Positions 33,075 through 35,380 of a stretch of DNA of 35,380 nt are shown here, piece by piece. The stretch is from Gemmatimonadota bacterium (GTDB taxonomy: Bacteria > Gemmatimonadota > Gemmatimonadetes > Longimicrobiales > Gaopeijiaceae). The notes beneath the pieces were generated by a model, which was not told the DNA's origin, did not search any database, and saw only the letters and a program-made list of their open reading frames with translations. The translations under genes were made by a program, and so were the position numbers. The stretch lies in contig JADFRS010000013.1 of assembly GCA_022561145.1 (NCBI GenBank), positions 5,846 through 41,225 on the forward strand, given 5' to 3'. Numbering within the stretch: the first letter of the stretch is position 1; each line of letters starts with the position of its first letter.

Positions 33075-34094
33075 GTGGGCAAGGTGCTCAACGACAGCGC
33101 GGCGCACAGAGTGACCCTGCTTCTGCTCGTGGCGGGCTTGGCGTTCGCCCCACCGGTCGTCCATGCTCAGGATCAAAAGGGTGATGGAGTCACGGTGGAT
33201 CTCGAGGTCATCGACGGCGACTCGGGTCAGCCTGTCGAGAACGTCGTCGTGCGCATCCCGAAGCTGGGCACCTACGTGCTCACCGACTCACTCGGGCGAA
33301 CGCAGCTCGTCGACGTCGAAATCGGACGCTTTCGATTGGTCCTCACGCGAATGGGCTACGAAGCCAAGCAGGGTGAGTTCACGATCGATCGGTCCGGCTC
33401 GTTCCGTATCGCCCTGACCCCGGTGCTCGTACGTACCGACGCTGAGCCGGGCGAGATCATGGGCCGCGTGATCGATCCCGAAACGCGAGAGGGGATCGCC
33501 GGGGCAGAGGTGACGGTGGCGGGTGTGCTCCACCGTGCGACGGATGAGCAGGGATGGTTCACGGTCGAGCTCGTCCCTGCCGGAGCGCACGTAATCGAGG
33601 CCGAGTATCTGGGCCGGCAGACGCTGCGCGATTCGATCTTCGTGCGCGACGGTCAAACGCTCGAGGTCGAGCTCACACTACCCGTCGAAGCGATCGAGCT
33701 AGCGGGGATCACGGTCACGGCACACGCCCGCTTCCTCAGCCGCGCTGGATTCTTCAGACGCCAACGGGCGGCACCGGCGTTCAGGGGCCGCCAGTGGACC
33801 GCTGAGGAGCTGGCGGACCGCGACCCGTACTACCTTCAGCACGTACTCACCGAAGTCCCCGGTATTCGGCTGACGGCGCCGGGAGCGTTAAGGGGCACCA
33901 ACGTCGGCCTGGTAGGAAGTAGAAGATGCAGGCTCAAGGTCTTCGTGGATGACTTCGCGATGGACGACTGGTTCGACCTCGACGGTATCGACCCGCGAAG
34001 GGTCGCAGCCATGGAGCTCTATCACGGCTCCACCCTACCCAGCCGATATATCGGCGAGTGCGGGGTCATCCTCGTCTGGCTGAAGCGCCGGTAG
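33075..34094 (+). CDS. Exported carboxypeptidase-regulatory-like/TonB-plug-like protein without barrel
   Basis: 339 residues from GTG 33075 (CGGAG upstream); longer frames to 32745 overlap the divergent gene and are rejected. After a signal peptide (VTLLLLVAGLAFAPPVVHAQ) come two carboxypeptidase-regulatory-like domains (VDLEVIDGDSGQPVENVVVRIP; IMGRVIDPETREGIAGAEVTV). The C-terminal 110 residues resemble a TonB-receptor plug: FRGRQWTAEELADRDPYYLQHVLTEVPGIRL, CRLKVFVDDFAMDDWFDLDGIDPRRVAAMELYHG, ending CGVILVWLKRR. No beta-barrel follows. Such stand-alone plug-like proteins are frequent in Gemmatimonadota as far as I know. The role is uncertain, probably in the cell envelope. Confidence 0.8.
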   Translation: MGKVLNDSAAHRVTLLLLVAGLAFAPPVVHAQDQKGDGVTVDLEVIDGDSGQPVENVVVRIPKLGTYVLTDSLGRTQLVDVEIGRFRLVLTRMGYEAKQGEFTIDRSGSFRIALTPVLVRTDAEPGEIMGRVIDPETREGIAGAEVTVAGVLHRATDEQGWFTVELVPAGAHVIEAEYLGRQTLRDSIFVRDGQTLEVELTLPVEAIELAGITVTAHARFLSRAGFFRRQRAAPAFRGRQWTAEELADRDPYYLQHVLTEVPGIRLTAPGALRGTNVGLVGSRRCRLKVFVDDFAMDDWFDLDGIDPRRVAAMELYHGSTLPSRYIGECGVILVWLKRR

Positions 34095-34105
34095 TAGCTA
34101 CCCGC

Positions 34106-35380
34106 ATGACGCCTACGCCACAATCCCCCAAGACCCCGCCTCCGCCCTCCGCCTCGCAACTCGCCGGCGCGCTCGAGGATCTGGGCGTGACACACGCGGT
34201 CGGCCTGCCCGACACGTCGCTGGGCATGCTCTTTCGTCGGCTGGAGGACGGGATGGCGATCCGGACCGTTGGCGTAACCCGTGAGGGCGAGGCATTCGCC
34301 GTGGCGGCGGGGCTGTGGATGGGAGGGGCGACGCCGGTGGTTCTGGTGCAGAACACGGGACTGCTCGAGGCGGGGGATGCGTTGAGAGGCACCGCAGTGC
34401 GCATGGGGGTACCGCTGTTGTGCTTGGTCTCTTACCGCGGCTACGCCAAGATGACTGCGGCGGGTCTGCATCCTTTCACCGGCCCAGCCACCGTGGATGT
34501 CCTGACCCGGCCTGACCTCGACTCGGCTGCGCTCCTCACGGAGCCGACACTGACGGCGTGGGGCATCCCGAGCTTCACCTACGCCTCGACTGAAGACCTG
34601 CCACGCGTGGCCGAAGCCTGGGATCACGCCCACCGTGAAGGGCGCCCTGTCGCCCTCCTTCTGGCCGGGCGGCTGGCCGAAGCAGGGCGAGCGGTCGGTG
34701 CGTTTGAAGCGTCGGTGCGCGGCGAGTTGCCGCCGGTCACGCAGGCAGCGGCGTTCGACGAGATGGTGCGCCAGCATCCGAAGCGCAAGATGAGCGACCT
34801 GTTCAGCGCCGCGTATCGCAAGCGCACGCTCGCGGTGGCGACGTTGTGGGCGACCTGCGGGTTCATCCAGTACGGGCTGTCGACGTGGCTGCCGACGATC
34901 TACAAGAACTTCTATCACGCGCCGTTGCAGCTCGCGCTGAACCTCGCGGTGATCGGCTCGGTGATGGGCGTGCTCGGGTCGCTGGCGTCGGCGCTGCTCG
35001 TCGACAAGCTCGGCCGCAAGCCGGTGATCGTGTGGTCGTTCGTGCTGTGCGCGCTGTCGCTGGCGTTCGCGGGCTTCTATCACGCGTCGTCGGTGTATGT
35101 CGTGTCGATCTTCTGCTCGCTGTCGCTCGGGTTGATGGCGTCGGGGTTCATTACCGCGTACGTCTATACGCCGGAGCAGTATCCGACGAGCATCCGCGCG
35201 TCGGGCTGCGGGCTCGGCAGCGCATGGTTGAAGATCGCGTCGTTCGTCGCGCCGATGGTGGTGCCGCACGCGATCATCGGCGGCAACCTCGCGCCGGCGC
35301 GCTTGCGCGGTCTGCGCACGAAAGCCTGGCGCGAGCAGCTGCTGCGCGCGCTGGAATCGCTGCGCGGCGCGGACGGCCGC
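34106..35380 (+). CDS. ComD-like TPP decarboxylase alpha subunit joined in frame to foreign sequence
   Basis: ATG 34106 opens a frame that stays open for 425 codons to the window edge. Residues 1-185 are a TPP-binding PYR domain: LAGALEDLGVTHAVGLPDTSLG, TVGVTREGEAFAVAAGLWMGG, PVVLVQNTGLLEAGDALRGTAV. This matches the alpha subunit of sulfopyruvate/phosphonopyruvate decarboxylases (ComD), normally about 170-190 residues and followed by a beta-subunit gene (ComE). Here it instead runs on, from about GRLAEAGRAVGAFEASVRGE, into half an MFS transporter. A natural protein of this build is very unlikely. The ComD part is trusted, the fusion is not. It starts 11 bases after the plug-like gene. Confidence 0.7.
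   Translation, partial: MTPTPQSPKTPPPPSASQLAGALEDLGVTHAVGLPDTSLGMLFRRLEDGMAIRTVGVTREGEAFAVAAGLWMGGATPVVLVQNTGLLEAGDALRGTAVRMGVPLLCLVSYRGYAKMTAAGLHPFTGPATVDVLTRPDLDSAALLTEPTLTAWGIPSFTYASTEDLPRVAEAWDHAHREGRPVALLLAGRLAEAGRAVGAFEASVRGELPPVTQAAAFDEMVRQHPKRKMSDLFSAAYRKRTLAVATLWATCGFIQYGLSTWLPTIYKNFYHAPLQLALNLAVIGSVMGVLGSLASALLVDKLGRKPVIVWSFVLCALSLAFAGFYHASSVYVVSIFCSLSLGLMASGFITAYVYTPEQYPTSIRASGCGLGSAWLKIASFVAPMVVPHAIIGGNLAPARLRGLRTKAWREQLLRALESLRGADGR
34680..35285 (+). other. C-terminal half of an MFS transporter, Burkholderia-like, probably a chimeric join
   Basis: From about 34680 the frame encodes a TM6-TM7 loop (HPKRKMSDLFSAAYRKR), TM7 (VATLWATCGFIQYGLSTWLP), TM8-TM9 with a motif-A-like VDKLGRKPVIVW, and TM10-TM11 (YTPEQYPTSIRASGCGLG, IASFVAPMVVPHAI). 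The N-terminal six helices are missing. Codons turn to a run of gcg, tcg, ctg, cgc and atc unlike the neighbouring genes. After about 35285 the MFS sense ends and a third, basic segment (LRGLRTKAWREQLLRALESL) reaches the edge. Sequence and codon use look beta-proteobacterial. Confidence 0.7.

Noticed and set aside
34769-35380. Independent MFS gene starting at the ATG before SDLFSAAYRKR
   Set aside because: The homology already begins upstream in the loop between helices 6 and 7, so this is an internal methionine of a truncated transporter.
1-35380. Search for CRISPR arrays, insertion sequences, integrases, toxin-antitoxin or defence genes
   Set aside because: No regularly spaced repeats, transposase motifs or recognisable defence domains were seen on either strand.

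Overview
This high-GC window reads as the chromosome of a free-living, menaquinone-using Gram-negative bacterium. My best guess is the Gemmatimonadota or a nearby phylum. This rests on the gene mix: ADOP-type MacB/FtsX permeases with a PadR regulator, a BlaI/M56 pair, a secreted M14 peptidase, outer-membrane barrels, and a stand-alone carboxypeptidase-regulatory/plug-like protein. No rRNA, tRNA, CRISPR array, transposase or phage gene was recognised.

Layout, left to right. 1-3201 (minus): three overlapping genes, a gluconate-dehydrogenase-subunit-3-like protein, a GMC flavoprotein and a TPP enzyme cut by the window edge. 3223-5037 (plus): a parvulin-type isomerase and an M50-like membrane protein. 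5038-5397: an apparently gene-poor gap that holds a 20-codon ORF behind a near-perfect Shine-Dalgarno and a textbook terminator. 5398-8778: a thioredoxin-fold protein and a MerR regulator, divergent from an MhqO-like dioxygenase (one-base frameshift) and an MhqD-like esterase, probably a quinone-response operon; then a small membrane/coiled-coil protein. 8775-15597 (minus): GreA-type factor, DDAH-like hydrolase, a scrambled ADOP permease relic with its PadR regulator and a palindrome, a degenerate HpnB-like glycosyltransferase, purE and a secreted M14 peptidase.

15964-24837: an outer-membrane barrel protein, then tyrS and a tightly coupled menF-menD-menB-menA-menE operon with a plausible sigma-70 promoter. 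These five genes cover chorismate to isochorismate, SEPHCHC formation, OSB-CoA ligation, naphthoyl-CoA ring closure and prenylation. menC and menH are not in the window. 24857-27602: M56 sensor peptidase and BlaI repressor with a candidate operator, divergent from a secreted beta-propeller protein. 27883-28120: a 43-residue membrane protein with its own strong terminator. 28192-34094: an intact ADOP permease, a lipoprotein, an ABM-fold protein, an HExxH-containing fragment, a TAXI-type binding lipoprotein and a carboxypeptidase-regulatory/plug-like protein.

The right end is suspicious. A ComD-like (sulfopyruvate/phosphonopyruvate decarboxylase alpha) reading frame starting at 34106 continues without a stop into the C-terminal half of an MFS transporter with Burkholderia-like sequence and codon use, then into a third unrelated tail. 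An assembly chimera or contamination is the simplest explanation. Sequence right of about 34650 should not be trusted as part of this genome until checked.
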